Assembly (NCBI GenBank): GCA_020081605.1
Contig: JAHREC010000009.1
Span: 124,001 to 188,000, forward strand
DNA length: 64,000 nt
DNA from: Albifimbria verrucaria
Lineage: Eukaryota; Ascomycota; Sordariomycetes; Hypocreales; Stachybotryaceae
Direction: 5' to 3'
How positions within the stretch are numbered: the first letter of the stretch is position 1; each line of letters starts with the position of its first letter. Under the pieces are notes generated by a model. It saw nothing but the letters and a program-made list of their open reading frames with translations, was not told the origin of the DNA and did no database searches. Positions 1-12,022 of this stretch are shown here, one piece after another. The position numbers and the translations under genes are program-made.

Positions 1-3000
1 CCTTGATTTTATACATGGAGCCATCCTTGAATAGTATCCCACTGACGGTTCATAGCCAATCTGCCTTACAAGCACATGCCTCCTTAGGGATTATTGCCTG
101 CTTGCATTAGAACCTCAGTGCTGATTTCACTCCTCGCTAGGTCAACTTGAATGAGAAAGCCTATGATGTTAGAGCTTCATGATGTTCAAAGTGAGGTTGC
201 ATCACATGCCGTTCAGCCTTTATGTTACCCACTTAATAAGAAATGCTTACCTTTGAATTGGGATAAGCTGATGTAAATGTAACAGTCATACGTGTCTTAC
301 TAGACTTCGTATGGATCTACAAAGAAAAGAGAGAGAAAAATACCCAATGGGGCGTCGCTAAATTACCACGTTTTCTCTATTGCGTCCAACTTGTGTCAAG
401 TAGCCAGTCAAGCGCCCCCAGCTCTACTTGCAAAAGCAGTGGGTGCGGGAAGCTTTACACGGGTTAGTACTGTGACCCGAGGCCTACGGGTATCCTCTCC
501 ACATTATTGTATGGCACACCTGCTCTTCTCCTTGACCTGCTTTTCTTTTACAGGAATCTTAACAGCTAACCATCTGTAAGCGGAGCCAGGATCCAAAGAA
601 AAAGCCACCACTTCAACGATTAAGGCCGCTCTGCAACAGGGGCCACAGTATTTACAAAACCACACCCTTTGCGACCCGCATAACAACTAACCCAGACCTA
701 CCAATGTTGCCACCAATGACTGAATACGCCTCTACCAAGTCAGCAAGCACAATAACCAACTGCTTCGGCAGTGGAGGTCGTGAGGATGCATGACTACAAC
801 CACCTGTGCCGAGGCAACCCTCCCAACTCAGATACCACGCTCTGGTGGCGCATCAATGCCTTTTGAGAAATAATCTCAATTTTGTCTACGTTCATCAAGA
901 CTAGGCAAGTTCCCTGGCATCGGTGGCGCTGCCGAGTTTGACCACCAGCCCAGGTTTACCATCACTGATACCGAGGGCAATGAGCTCTGGCACGACTCTT
1001 ACCCAGACAGAGCCTCTAATGGAGCTGAGGTTCACCTCTTCGTGCTGGAAGGGCGAGTATGTCTTTAAACGCTCTTCGGATAACTTCGCTAGATATCAGA
1101 GCAGCAGTGCAGGCCCCGAGAAGAGGTCTCTGGAGTGGTTAGGGGCCATTGAAAAATCCATCAGATTTACAGGGATTACCATCACTGTTTCTGGAAGCTA
1201 TGGTTGTAGTATTCTATAAGGGGAGTGCGGCACAGGCGACCCATTCAATCTCGTGTCTCACAATCCTCAAAGAATAACAATCCATCTGGCCAGAACAAAC
1301 ACACTGCATCACGCGGCAAAACGAGAAAGGTTGGAAGTACTGGTCACGACTAGTTTGTCTGGTTGATTCAGTGAGGTTGGTAGTTCATGTTCTACCCGCA
1401 AGGGGATCTAAGAACCCATCGTCGTTAGAGATGTTATTAGACTTTCCTTGGGTTTATGCTTCATTTGAACTAGAGTAAAATCTTCTAAAATAACATTTTG
1501 TATGATCAAACTATCTTGGATTAGAAATGCCACCTTGTCACAGGGCCATGTGAGCTACAAATGCCGCGTACTCTTTCATTTTAGTCTCTTTCTCTTGCAA
1601 GTCCTCCCAAGCCAGATGAACCCAATACATTCGCTATAATTCTTCTTAGCCTCCTCAAGTACTTTAGAAGCAGGATTTGGATAATCTGGGCATGTATTAT
1701 TCTCACGTCAGCAGTACAGTCAGGCAAACCTGGGTGTTCTGAGCAGTGTAGACATTTCGTCACGAGTATCTGCTGACCCAGGTAGTATCTACATGTGCCT
1801 TTCGGGTGATCTTTTATCTCGACATTGGAGTTCTGCAACCCAATAAATTTATGCAAGCATGTCAGGTGCTAATGGAATTTGGTGGCTGAAGCATCAGGTT
1901 CAAAAATCAACAAGCGAGCCAGGTATGTCTGAGTTCGGAAGAACCAGAATAGTCAAGGAGTAAAATAGGCGGATCAAAAGTAGGGAGTACTGTTGATATC
2001 AACAAGGCCGTCTTGTAACCAACGCGTTGGTCGCCATTTGACTTCTGTGAATAACCTCGAGGAAGTCGCGCATCACTAAGTTCCATTGATGGATATGGAT
2101 AGCGTTGAAGTTCATGACGTGGAAAGCACACCACGAGCTTCTGAAGTGGGTTCCTTAATGTCTTAGAGTCAACTTAGGCAAAGAAATGCACTAGGTGGTA
2201 CTTAAGAGCCTCAATAGTAAGGGGATAATGTTGGCTGGCTGAACCCCAAAACATGCACCGGTATTTACGTATGTACTAACCGTCGTCGAACATTGCGATC
2301 CTTACTCCGAAACACTTGGCGTAGACACGTGCAAGAAAATAAATCGTGGCAACGAAAACACAGACAGCAAAGACCACGATCATAGGGCTGTCATTGTTCG
2401 GAAGGTTTGAGATGTCACTGTTCTCCATCCATGGTGCTTTAGCCACCGGTCTGGCAGGGAACAGCTCCAACGTAGTGTTGTTAAACTGGAGATGCTGCCA
2501 TCCCTCGGGGTTATAGAAATTATATTAAAGAATGAAATTACAGCACCAAGCGAGAAATCAAACAGCATAGCTGGATATAAGGTCAGGGATGAATAAAAAA
2601 ATGCGTGGGAGCGACGGTACGGGTGTGGAAACTACTCATATGAGGGCTCTTCCGTAATCCTTGAGAGCATTTATCAAAGGAATCAGGGTACCTTGATCTA
2701 TAAATCTGAAGCGCAGTTGGCCTCATGAAAGATTCAAGGGAGGAAGAGGGGTGGGTTGACCAATTCACAAGTTGGTCGATGCAGAAATGATTGGCCTCAC
2801 CTTAGGTGGGCGGTAATGGACAAGCACGTTGGCATAGGTGAGTAGCATAGGAAAGGAACACAAACAAGTAGCTGTCACCTTGACAATGGAGACGCAGCAG
2901 GGTAATACGTAAAACCCTACGTTAACTTTGCCAGCCCCACGCACATTAGAGGATATATGTTATGTAGAGAAAATGGGCAGAATTGAAGTATCGTGAAGCA

Positions 3001-3322
3001 AATTGGTACAAAACTATGTACTGAATTCGTTATTTTATCTATTAAAGACTTTAGGTACTCTATTATATGCCGTTTGATCGGTTCAGATCATCGTTTTCTG
3101 AGGAGTAGAAAACGCCAGGATAGTTCGGTTTATCCCTCATCTGCATCTATTTGTCCAGGCAGAAATGCACAGAGGTCACCCTTGATTGCACACCTGACTG
3201 GTCATAGCCTATCTCAAACCTTTTGGCAAAACCTCCATTGATAATCCTACATGCCTACCTTCTGCAGTTGATTCTTGATGATTTAAAACTTTTCGTCACT
3301 CACTCACTGTTGACAATCATGC
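1..3322. other. left-end region without a confident gene
   Basis: No convincing complete gene is visible here. Two open stretches look more protein-like than the rest: about 907-1219 on the plus strand (two overlapping frames) and 2276-2470 on the minus strand, listed separately. Neither extends into a recognisable full gene. The stretch may hold decayed genes. Confidence 0.4.
2276..2470 (-). pseudogene. possible first exon of a rhodopsin-domain (PTH11/SAT4-like) membrane protein
   Basis: This 64-codon open frame holds one hydrophobic segment (residues about 30-48) followed by Arg/Lys-rich residues and a terminal Asp-Asp-Gly. That resembles the first transmembrane helix and the following D-D motif of fungal rhodopsin-domain integral membrane proteins. 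A GT dinucleotide follows directly, so it could be a first exon. I could not find the other six helices downstream on the minus strand (1580-2275), so it is either a relic or a chance resemblance. Confidence 0.25.
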
Positions 3323-4496
3323 ATGCCTGTGGCAATGACGGTCGTGGACCACGCCGCCACCGGCTGGTCGGAACCAAGCGCCAACTCCGTGCATAGTCTT
3401 TTGAGAAATCTTGTCAGGACATGTACCAGAAATGCGGGCAAGTGATACAGAGCAACTTCAACGAGCAAGCTTTTTAACGACACACTTCGCCCTCAAACAA
3501 TGGCTTCGTGTGGTCCGCAGTTTATGCTTACAGTAAATACCATCATTTAACAATTCGCCCAGATGACATTTGGCTCGCCATTCTCACCCAGTTGAGTTTC
3601 TATGTTAAGGCAAATACAGAGGAATTGCGGGACTACTTCGTTTCCCATAAAGGTCAAAAGGAGCTGCGCGTAAGTGGCGGGGCACTCTCCATGCGGTCGA
3701 TTTTGGCGTGTTGGCTGAGGAGATGACGCACCAAATTGCAACGAACATCAAGTGCCCTGACTTATGTGCATGGATGATGCTATCATTTTCTACGACGATA
3801 AATTCGGATATTATTGTTGCAGCGGTGCTCTTTATGGGCACAATGCAAAAATATTCTTCTTACGAACTGCGTCTTACATGCGGCATACCTTCTATTACAT
3901 TATTGGAGGGCTCTCTGATTGGGAGGGTATATTTTCACGTTTCGATAAGCTCGATGATTTGAGTAGAAAAGCTTATTTCTTTGCCGAGATACTACGGCCA
4001 ATCTTATAGCATATAGTTCTATCTTGCAAGCGGCCATTCGACCCGGAAATTATATCATTCTGGAATAAAATCATAACACAACTTACACAAGGCAGCGGTA
4101 GAGGTTATGTCTCAGGTTGATTGGATGCCTTTTGCTTTTGGAATACTGAAGGCCACGCCCGTCAACGCTCTAACTCTGTTCTGAATGGAGTGAACTATCC
4201 CACCATAAATCTTTCTCATGTGCCTAATGGTTTCGCTTCTCTACCTGTCACGGTGGATGACAACGGCAACATCCACAGGTGTACCATGGTAGCAGGTTTC
4301 ATGGGCATTGAGGCGCTCCCCAGGTACTTGATGAAAACCAGATATTGATTCTGAACAAAGAACAGGAAGGCTCTGAATTTAGACTCTCCGCGGACACTAC
4401 AGATTTGACAAGACTACAAGCATTACAGGATGGTTGATTGTTGAAAGGGAGCTTGAGCCGGACCACCTGTTGCTATATGGATTCAAAGATGATTAA
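3323..4496 (+). pseudogene. DUF4419 family protein, decayed
   Basis: This is the remains of a DUF4419-domain protein, a fungal family of unknown biochemical function. Recognisable family blocks occur in order: the MPV...HAATGW start (3323), the R-P-D-D-I-W-L-A-I-L-T-Q block (about 3560), the F-S-T-T and M-G-T-M-Q-K-Y block (about 3785-3860), C-G-I-P-S followed by D-W-E (about 3880-3930), and A-F-C-F-W plus V-D-D-N-G (4125-4265). The frame changes several times. Two in-frame stops lie in conserved positions: a TAG after R-P-I-L (4007-4009) and a TGA where the family normally has Trp (4120-4122). Both look like C-to-T or G-to-A transitions, as expected from repeat-induced mutation. Unlike other genes in the window, missing homopolymer bases alone cannot explain this one. 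Confidence 0.7.
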
Positions 4497-4984
4497 ATGA
4501 GTACAGCTTTATAGTTCAAAGGATTAAACTAGCTCGTAATAAAAGTTCTGTTTTCAGGAACTAGGACCTCATAAAATCAAAATAGTTTTAGTACGTAAAA
4601 AGTTCAGGACCATTTAAGTAGATAATATACCAGCAGGCATTTTAGCGTACGTTGATCTTGTGTTTGCTATTAATCAGCAAAGAGGGACGACGATTACGGC
4701 TTATATATCGAGGCACATTAAGACACCCAGTAGTTCATTTACACATCATCCCGAGCATGCGCAAATTCGAGCATAATATGCAGAAATACTATAAATATAA
4801 GTGGATTATGATTGGTGAAAAAGTGGGGTCCTCGGACTCAGCCCCACCAAAGGATCGAGGATCAAATCCTCCTAAACGAGTATAAGTTCTGAAAAGTGTG
4901 AGATTTAAATCCGACTGCTCTCAAGGTGCTTAAGCTTCTAGCCTTCCGTTATTACATTTACCGCCTGCTAATTCAATAGGCATA
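4497..4984. other. intergenic
   Basis: AT-rich spacer between the DUF4419 pseudogene and the tannase-like gene. No gene was seen. A tRNA-like T-arm at about 4850-4875 was examined and rejected. Confidence 0.5.
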
Positions 4985-6499
4985 ATGCGTAAGCCACACC
5001 TTCTTGCCCTGGCTAATATAGTGGTTGTCGGTGCTTCGACTACTTGCCACACCAGCTGTACCTCTTTGAAGCTCAATGAGGCGCCTGCCGGTACTTCTCT
5101 GATCAACATTACAGCAACCGAGAGGCATAATGTCACGGTAGAAGGTACTAGATTTAATGCTACCGGTGTTGTATCCAGTATCAACTTTTGCGATGTCCAG
5201 ATCTATTTAACGCATGGCAACATGGGAGACGAAGTTCGCATTGCTTTATGGCTTCCTCTCAATGGGTGGAATGGCCGCTTCATGGGTACAGGTGGTGGTG
5301 GTTTCAATGCTGGCTCGTTCGATCCCGCTCTGGCAGAAGGCGTTGAGAGTGGCTTCGCCACTGCTGCGACAGATGCTGGCGTCGGCCTAACCAATGATCC
5401 TGGCCCTTGGGCTAATTCGACACAACTCATCACAAACTTTGTGCACTTAAGTGTACACGAAATGACGGTGGTGGGCAAGTCTCTGGCAGCTAGTTTCTAT
5501 GGTCAGGAAGCGGCCTATAGCTATTGGCATGGATGCAGTCAAGGTGGAAGGCAAGGATACGTTGAGGCCCTGTTGTATCCTGAAGATTACGACGGTATAT
5601 CAGCGAATGCCCCTGCGATTAACTGGGATCGCCTCTTTCCGGGATTTTTATGGCCGTATCTTCAGCAGCTTCAGCAGCCCTCCCGGCCTGTAAGCAGGCG
5701 GCGATTACCACTCAATCCATCGCTGCGTGTGATTTGCTCGATGAGGGAGCAGATGGGCTTATCAGCCATCCACCAGACTGCAAGTTCGACGCTCAAAGTA
5801 TCGTTGGCGAGGAAGCCGCTAGTTGTGATAGTGACAAAACCATCACGGCAGAGGAAGCCGCTGCTTGGAACAGCATCCGAGCCGGACCAAAAGATGAGGA
5901 TGGAAAATCCATTTGGTATGGGATGGAGCCGGGTTCTGACTTATCATTTGTGACCTTGGCGCCTTTCCAGCCAGCAGAACAATGGTTGAAGTATTTCATA
6001 CTGAAGGATCCGGAGTATAACATCTCGAGCCTTACTAGAGAACAATACCTGGCCGCTTTTGCCACATCTACGGCCGAGTTTGGCAAGCTTTGGGGTCACC
6101 TGACGCCGACCTTTCTCCATTCAAGGCACGTGGTGGTAAGTTGATCACTTTCCATGGGTGGGCCGACCAGTCAATCCCAGGTGAGAGCACCATCGAGTAC
6201 TGGAATCGTGTTGGCGAGGCTCTGGGCGCTGTCTCAGCGGACTCAGCAGGAGATCTCGTCAACGAGTTCTATCGTCTTTTATGGCACCAGGAGTTGGACA
6301 TTGTGCAAACTTTGGCTATGGTCCTGGTCCTCTATATGTTGTAGAATCCCTCGTGAAGTGGGTCGAGGAAGGAATAGCTCCCGACACATTGTTCGCAGGT
6401 GGCTTTGGGCAGACACGAAATTTGTGCCACTACCCACAGCAACTGAAATATAAAGGTTTAGGGAAGCTAGAAGATGCAGAAAGTTGGACATGTATCTAA
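4985..6499 (+). CDS. secreted tannase / feruloyl esterase family hydrolase
   Basis: This is a probable secreted esterase that cleaves phenolic (galloyl or feruloyl) esters of plant polymers. The protein starts with a hydrophobic signal-like segment (residues 1-20). It carries the family's CS-D-HC signature: Cys-Ser in HGCSQGG (about residue 182), Asp in HGWADQ (codons near 6155) and His-Cys in GVGHC (near 6285). A D-containing calcium-loop-like segment follows residue 230. The length, about 500 codons, is normal for the family. The reading frame slips three times, at CCC (5678-5680), GGGG (6091-6094) and TTTT (about 6274-6277). Each slip equals one missing base, and all catalytic residues remain, so sequencing error is likelier than inactivation. 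It stands alone, away from the biosynthetic core. The split between tannase and feruloyl esterase cannot be decided by eye. Confidence 0.85.
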
Positions 6500-6861
6500 C
6501 ACATATATGTGAGATTTAGAAACATAGAACTCTAAAGGTTGCATGTTTAGGTGAAGAGTATACATTAATATACTACTTAAGTTTATAAAAAAACGTTTAT
6601 TATAGTATGAGTATTATTATTGTACGAGTAGCAAAGTGTAGAGAATATTGAATATCTTTAATATATATTAAACTCAAAATCTTAAGTATATATTTATACA
6701 CTTATTCAATATTTGTATTGTTTATTTGAAATTCATTTTATAAAGTGAGGAAACTTGGGTTTTTTTTTTTTAAATATTTTTGTTTGAATAACAAAACAAA
6801 GAAAAAACAAAAAGGTATCAAAGAAACTATCTAAACCTATAAGTGAAAACGAGAGCTGACT

Positions 6862-7554
6862 TCAATAAACGCGTCCGTACTTGTCACACGCATAAGAGCG
6901 CCCAGCGCTATCCATCCGATAGTAGCCTCCTCTACCATCCGAATACACAGTAATAGAGTTTTCAGTGGAAGCACTAGACTGGTTATTGGATCTATTCCTT
7001 TGGCCAGCACCGTAGGAACTAGAACCTGTTGATGTTAAAGTTTGTCCATATTTGTCGCAAGGAATAGAGCGTCCTTTGCTGTCGTGATAACAATACCCCC
7101 GCATCCATCGCGGTACACTGTCCTCGAGCCACTTGTAAATGTCTCCGACGATCTGCCCCGTCCGCTGCTGTGGCCAGAAGACGCTGTCGACTGGAGAGGC
7201 TTTTTGTCTAGGCCATAATATTGGCCGTAGTTATCCATATAGTAACCACCTCCTTGTCCATCGTCGTATGGACCATGTAACTGTCCACCAGAAGCACCGG
7301 AGGAACCACTATATCCTCCGCTACTACCCCTCCTTTTCCACCCCTCTTCGACCGCCCTTTTCTCCAGTGTTGTCCTCGTGTTCTGAGGAGGCACTGGATG
7401 AAGAGGATGTCGTAATATGGAACAGCCTTCGGTAATGTCGGATAATCGATTGAAAGGAAGGAGGGTTGGTGATGACCTGCGTTTCAAGGATTTGGCGCGC
7501 GCTTTCTAGGTGAGTAACAGAACCGTACTGACCATGCTCATAACTAACATTCAA
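6862..7554 (-). CDS. Gly/Tyr/Asp-rich repeat protein, function unknown
   Basis: I do not recognise a named family. The N-terminal 75 residues are basic and Ser-rich and lack a clear signal peptide. The rest is low complexity (Gly/Ser) with three imperfect copies of a unit of about 24 residues built on D-G-x-G-G-Y-Y...D-x-x-G-R-x-Y-x-x-D-K-Y-G. The copies lie at about 7265-7195, 7120-7040 and 6945-6865. The frame slips in the Ser/Glu-rich region (near 7340-7380) and at a GGGGG run (about 7097-7101 on the plus strand as CCCCC), each consistent with one missing base. The last copy ends at the stop codon. Regular Asp/Tyr repeats suggest a structural or binding role, but nothing here shows which. 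Confidence 0.5.
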
Positions 7555-8210
7555 ATTCTTGCTCCATGATTTGTGAACAAACTACACAGCCATGCCGGTC
7601 CATTTGATGGACCAGAACCAAGATATTTGCGCGCGTCTTCTAGAACAATTATAATGACCAGCCCAGCTGTGGTCGTGGCCTGCCCCTGAAACATTTCCGC
7701 GCGCGTCTCCTGTTGTCTTGCTGATCAAATATGAGCTCAGGGGTTCTAATGGCAAATATCATCATGGGCTTCGCCTTGGTGACGAGCAATACAAAACTGT
7801 GTCGAGCCAACTGCATAATAAGCGTGTGTGTTTATGGGCTGGAATTCAGAGTGTTGGGCCAACCTCTTCCTCGGCGACCCAATTAGGTCTCTCAGGCGGA
7901 TTCTGGAGGTGGCGCTTGTGACTCTTAACGCCAGAGCCGAAACCGATCCGGCACAAGTCACGTTACCCACAGGAATGACATTTTGTTTGCTGCTAGAAAC
8001 AGACAACATCATCAATGATACATCTTACGCTGACACAAGGTGACTCGGCACGTACCTGATTCTTGATCTGTGAAGAGAAAAGAATCCTCTCCATTGAACC
8101 AATCTGCCAGCAGTCGCGATGAGGTTTGCTTCATAAATTCTGATGAACATCTTCGCGATCTTTACTAATATTGCCTCAGCCTAACCCCAGTACGTGGGAG
8201 CAAAACGCCG
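7555..8210. other. intergenic
   Basis: No gene could be supported. It contains the upstream region of the kinase-like gene and may hold a first exon that I cannot define. Confidence 0.4.
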
Positions 8211-9167
8211 GTGCCTTCGCCCTATGTGAACGGCAGAATCATGAACTTAGAAACCCCAGATGGCAAAAATATCAAAGTCACTATCAAACGCGTGATTTCT
8301 ATTACTATATCGCCTGTACTGGAAGTGCAGCTACATATTCCAGGCTATGATAGGGCTATCCTCAAGCTGTACGATCGGCGCACTGGAGGACCGCGTTCCA
8401 GAGCCCCTATAATGAGGGTGCGGAAAGCGCCTGGCAAGATTGTGTTCGCTCCGGCTTAGCCAAGGAGGTTGTTGAGGACTTACAATACGAAGATGATATG
8501 AGAAAAGCAAGAAGACTCGGCATCGCGGATGAGACTGATAATGAAACCAGTGACGATGATGATGAAGACAACGATGATTCTAGAAACGAAGTTCAAGAGA
8601 AGGAGGCTTGGATTTATCATACAGTACAAAGGTTTTATACAACTGAAGTTCGAGCTTATTCCGAGCTTCAGTCTTTACAGGGTCGTTGCATCCCCGCTTC
8701 ATTACCTCAGCTATAGATAACTCACCCGAGAGACCCGCGGATCTTCCTGCAGCCTTTTTCAGATACCAGGTATACTACTTGAGTACATCGACGGCTTTAC
8801 TCTTGCAGATATCGCACTGCACATCCCAGATCAACCACGTGTATGGGAAACAGTCGTGAAGAACGCTATGGCGGTTGCGGAAGCCATCAACAGTGCAGGC
8901 GTGCTTCATAATGATTGCCAGCCTAGAAATGTTCTTATTGCAAATCCTAAACAGGGTCAATACCAGTCGTATTTTATCGACTTTGCACATTGTGCGTTCA
9001 AAACGGATTATAAGGATACGGAAGACTTCCTCGACGATGACGGATTTCTCTGTCATCTTCTTGCGAGGGATAACAGAAGAGCTATAGCACTGCTTATGAT
9101 AAAGAGGATAGAGCAAAGGACGCCTTACAAAATTGAGATTGAAGGGATTATACCATATGATGCTTAA
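8211..9167 (+). CDS. protein-kinase-like (fungal APH/kinase-fold) protein
   Basis: The C-terminal half carries a kinase-fold catalytic loop, H-N-D-C-x-P-R-N-V (about 8908-8934), and an F-I-D-F metal-binding segment (near 8975-8985). These place it in the fungal kinase-like/aminoglycoside-phosphotransferase superfamily. The canonical HRD is replaced by HND and DFG by DFA, so activity and substrate are uncertain. The N-terminal half has a beta-rich region (I-L-K-L-Y-D, about 8376) followed by an acidic Asp/Glu linker (8530-8590). The frame moves near 8405-8420, 8690-8700 and 8760-8800; missing single bases or short introns would explain this. The true start is unclear: 8211 is a GTG and the first in-frame ATG is 8241, so an upstream exon is possible. 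Confidence 0.55.
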
Positions 9168-10139
9168 TGGACAGTGCTAGTGAATCATGCAGTATATTAA
9201 CTTTAGTATTATGCGATAGCTTAATTATGAGTTCAGTCTTCTTTCCGCTAGTCTCGTATCCTAAGCATCAGTCTCTAGTATATACTTACTACAATTCTAT
9301 AGTCTGAGTTTTATATCCCCATAAATCTATTGTCATAATACCCGGTGACTCCACAGGATCATAACCCTTAGCTAATAACTCACTAACCTTGCAGCGCAAG
9401 GTTAGGCTATTTAGAGTCTTGTAATACAGATTCCATCTTCTCCTACCTAACTACCATAGACCCTACGATCTTTCGTAATAAAATATTGTATCATCTTAAA
9501 ATCTTATAATCTATAGGAAGAATAGTCAATCCTCGTAGATTAATCTCTTAAAAATAGATGAAAACTGACTTGAAGCTATTAGCTTCTTTTTAAATTTATT
9601 CTTAAACACTTTTCTAATATCTTAAATAGATTATTCGTAGACTAGTCTATGTATTTAAGTCCTGAACTTCAATATCAGATGTATGTTAAGTTTTACTTCA
9701 TGTTTTATTTTCCCCTTCTTATTCTTACATTTAACTATATTTATATTAAACATTTGAAATCCTAAAGGTGATGCCATGGGTGTAGCTAAATTTCATCGTT
9801 TTAGTAGTGCTTAGTCTATGTTTTTCTACCTCTTGTGCGAGGCCCTATCCGCCGCCGTCGGGCAGAACTCCCTGAATGATATACTTCTGTGGTAAAATGA
9901 ATGGGCTGTAGGGGGTTGGTAATACGGTGGCGGCGGCCGGCGGGAAGGGGCGGACTGAAATTATCCTTTCGGGGCCAATGGATGTGGCTCAGGATGCGTA
10001 TAACTCATCTTTTAAGAATGTGTTCTCGGTAGGCCCTGCCATTCCGGCTATAACTTAAGTCCAGAGCGGGACAAGGGAGTGGCGCCAACTGACAGACATC
10101 AAGGCTATGCCGATGGACGCTAAGTGCTAAAGTCCATTG
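9168..10139. other. intergenic, with a GC-rich patch
   Basis: 9170-9830 is AT-rich and empty. About 9840-10110 is distinctly GC-rich and contains short open frames with no family I recognise. It may be a relic of a mobile element or gene. No complete ORF is present. Confidence 0.4.
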
Positions 10140-10305
10140 CACGGCCAACTGGAGGAGGGTGTCTCATAGGACCGTGTTCATATTTCAAGCTAAATATATA
10201 AATACTTATATGCTTAGGTATAACGAGTAGTGATAATTTATTATGAGTGATTTTAATAAAAGGCTCATAATAATAAGAATAAAACTTAACCTTCCTATCA
10301 ATTTT
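10120..10305. repeat. repeat fragment sharing its edge with the 26-27.8 kb AT block
   Basis: Plus-strand positions about 10246-10305 closely match 27732-27789, including a common core, AATAAAACTTAACCTTCCTA. The differences are mostly C/T and G/A changes, with the 27.7-kb copy being the more A/T. Both copies stop next to a TA dinucleotide. This looks like the terminus of the same mobile element inserted at two places. The extent on the low-coordinate side is uncertain. Confidence 0.5.
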
Positions 10306-10864
10306 GTCTATCCCATGCTTGAGATTCAAGTCATCAACGACCCGAGTCAATTGCTGAAGCCACTCTAGCTTAAACACACGCGATTATTCTCGCTTATTGT
10401 GCCGCCAGGGATATAAAGGTTTGTACAGCCAACGACGTGACCATGCAGCTCGTACAACACCACTCGATCGAACGGGACGATATGTGGATGTGGGGCAAGC
10501 GCATCCACAAGTTCATTTCATGCCATACCCTATCAAGGAATTGTAGGAGGAAATAGTACTTGAATACTACCTTCCTTGTTTCTGTTGAGCTAGTGTATGG
10601 CGCATATGAAGTAAGATCAACATTCGGAGTGAGTCGATCCAGCTCAACAAGCTCGGAGCGGAACACAGTCTTGATATTTGCAGGTAACGTTTGCAACGGA
10701 GGATAGTACACGCAGGTCATCTCATCGTCATCGGGGTTTTTGGAGACGGAGAGTAATTCGCCATCCTTGGATAGACGAACGGCGTAAACATCGGGTTCGA
10801 GGGCATCGATATGCTTCCTCAGGTGTTGAATAGCCACGTCTTCACTCTCCTGCTCCTCGTCCAT
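10306..10864 (-). pseudogene. kinase-like protein, truncated by repeat insertion
   Basis: The protein begins at 10864 and shows conserved blocks of a fungal protein-kinase-like family: L-V-E-L-D-R-L-T-P-N-V-D-L, then K-V-V-F-K-Y-Y, then a W-H-E-M-N-L-W segment, a V-P-F-D-R block and an I-P-G-G-T block. The frame shifts near 10490-10500 and 10380, each compatible with one missing base. At L-N-L-K-H-G-I (about 10306), exactly where the catalytic loop with its Asp should begin, the sequence changes into repeat DNA. The catalytic loop, metal-binding motif and C-lobe are not found beyond it. The gene is therefore a 5' fragment and cannot encode an active kinase fold. Confidence 0.6.
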
Positions 10865-12022
10865 AGCGACTGCAATAATGCGGCGCTGATCCCAGTCAAG
10901 AACATGCCAGATACTGGGCCCCCAGGCGTGAGATCACCATTAGGGGCAAAGTATCTCCACCCTCTTCAATCATGTTTAGTCTGCTTTGAATATAAAAGTG
11001 TGAATAAAACCTGAGTAGTAGCGGGAAGGATATTATAAAATGAGGTTGGTAGCAAAAGTAATAAAAGGTATAGAGTTGCCAGAGGTCAGTCTTAACAGGG
11101 AAAGGAGGCTAAGAAGGTGCCAAGTCAGCCTGAACGTTGGTTCTGTCAAGGATGGCTGAGCCTAACCATTGGTTTTATAGTTACATAATACAAAATAGGG
11201 CGCTAATCTGCAGCTAGGGATTAATTTTGAGATTGGCTGGCCTCTGAAATGGATTCCGTGAGCCAACAACATCATAGTTTTACTTCTAATTGGTTGCATT
11301 TCAATGCAAGAATTGATCCAAACAATAGAGTGACTGTGACATTACCAAGCCTAGCCTTGATCTTCCTATCCAGGAAATAAGGTTTTATTATTTTTCCAGG
11401 TCGCCCTTTATTTCATGAAGCTGACAACCAGCGCCGAGGAATTCGGGTGACGCTCTTCACCCTAATTGGGCGACTAACTCAACTATTAGTACACGGGGAG
11501 ACGACTATGATAGAACTGTGGGAGACTGCGAAGATCTAATGGTGGGATATAGATTATATAGCCATATAGAGAGAGAAAAGAAGAAAAAGGAGAATCTGGC
11601 AAAGTTGAGTTGTATAACTCTGCGCAGAAACGTGAACAACCAAAATGTCACAATACCGGTGATAACATGATAATATGAGGTCACCTGATTAAGGATTAAT
11701 TATCTAGAAATGCTTGTGGGAAGAGCTCTCTAGACTGAATGTAAATGCACGAATCTGCCTTTATCGCTAAGCTTATGTCAAAAAGGGCGCAAGTGGTGTA
11801 CGAGGTTTCGTAAGTATAGGGTAGGCAGCAGTAGCAACAAATGCCTCGATCACGACCAGAATGGCAAAGAATTCCTTACAGACAGCACATCCCATTATAG
11901 TTCGAGACTATTCTTTTATTAGCCGCATCTATCTGATGTTGATCCGAAATCTATATATCTCTCCTACCCGTATGATCTCTATTGCTATGAGATAACCCAC
12001 AGCCACATCCACACCAAGTACT
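10865..12022. other. intergenic
   Basis: No gene or clear repeat was recognised. Composition is ordinary. Confidence 0.4.

Noticed and set aside
4826..4885. tRNA-like sequence with a GGATCAAATCC T-arm appearance
   Set aside because: No acceptor stem, D-arm or anticodon arm with proper spacing can be drawn. The T stem has only four clean pairs.
9840..10110. GC-rich patch, possibly a retroelement or rDNA fragment
   Set aside because: It does not match rRNA features and no reverse transcriptase or gag motif is visible.
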